A DNA stretch of 64,000 bases from Meghimatium bilineatum (lineage: Eukaryota; Mollusca; Gastropoda; Stylommatophora; Philomycidae). The position numbers were made by a program, and so were the translations under genes. Below, piece by piece: positions 63,902-64,000 of the stretch (its first letter is position 1; every line of letters starts with the position of its first letter). A model generated the notes under the pieces. That model had not been told where the DNA came from, searched no databases, and worked only from the letters and a program-made list of their open reading frames with translations. The stretch spans positions 9,886,891 to 9,950,890 of the forward strand of contig CM067319.1 in NCBI GenBank assembly GCA_034231615.1, written 5' to 3'.

Positions 63902-64000
63902 TACGTCATGTTTTGTTGAGTTGTATCAAGTGTGCTTATGTAAGAGATTGTGCTTGCGCATCACGTGACCTTCCTGCCATTTAATCACGTGGTTTAATGT
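63902..64000 (+). other. Probable start of the receptor 3' UTR
   Basis: About 100 bp follow the stop to the window edge. No AATAAA polyadenylation signal is seen. Two CACGTG palindromes occur at about 63962 and 63986, with no known role here. Confidence 0.5.

Overview
This window looks like the inside and 3' half of one intron-rich animal gene. It encodes a class A GPCR of the pyrokinin / neuromedin-U receptor type on the + strand. Six exons can be joined by reading frame and splice phase: 24559-24751, 28942-29324, 31710-31835, 36214-36296, 40818-40939 and 63457-63901. Together they give 450 residues, from just before TM3 to the stop codon. The N-terminus, TM1 and TM2 were not found in the first 24.5 kb and probably lie upstream of the window. 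If so, almost every other feature here is intronic. The last intron alone is about 22.5 kb.

The organism is a metazoan. The receptor type and the mix of non-LTR retrotransposons, Penelope-like elements and tRNA-headed SINEs suggest a lophotrochozoan, perhaps a mollusc. The species cannot be read from the sequence. The abundant octopus-type tRNA SINE that I would expect in an octopus was not seen.

Layout. 1-24.5 kb: dense minisatellites (units of 14-70 bp, many very homogeneous), LINE 3' ends, an antisense SINE and Penelope fragments. 24.5-41 kb: five receptor exons, each close to tandem arrays or LINE/SINE debris. 41-63.4 kb: the last intron, holding a truncated RNase-H-type LINE, an RT plus RNase-H LINE at 46.4-49.2 kb, several LINE 3' ends, nested SINEs, a Penelope GIY-YIG end at 54.8-55.2 kb, a 0.8 kb 29-bp array and a long tetranucleotide microsatellite. 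63457-63901: the C-terminal tail exon and stop.

The main theme of the hunt is that several tandem arrays are amplified pieces of recognisable sequence. One array (36297-36525) copies the end of the TM7 exon with its 5' splice site. Others copy LINE coding sequence (15125-15512, 50877-51065) or Penelope RT sequence (22022-22460). A second theme is stem-loop motifs that resemble Penelope-type hammerhead termini. They occur alone and as inverted pairs without coding sequence. No tRNA or rRNA genes, CRISPR arrays, LTR elements or capsid-bearing elements were recognised.
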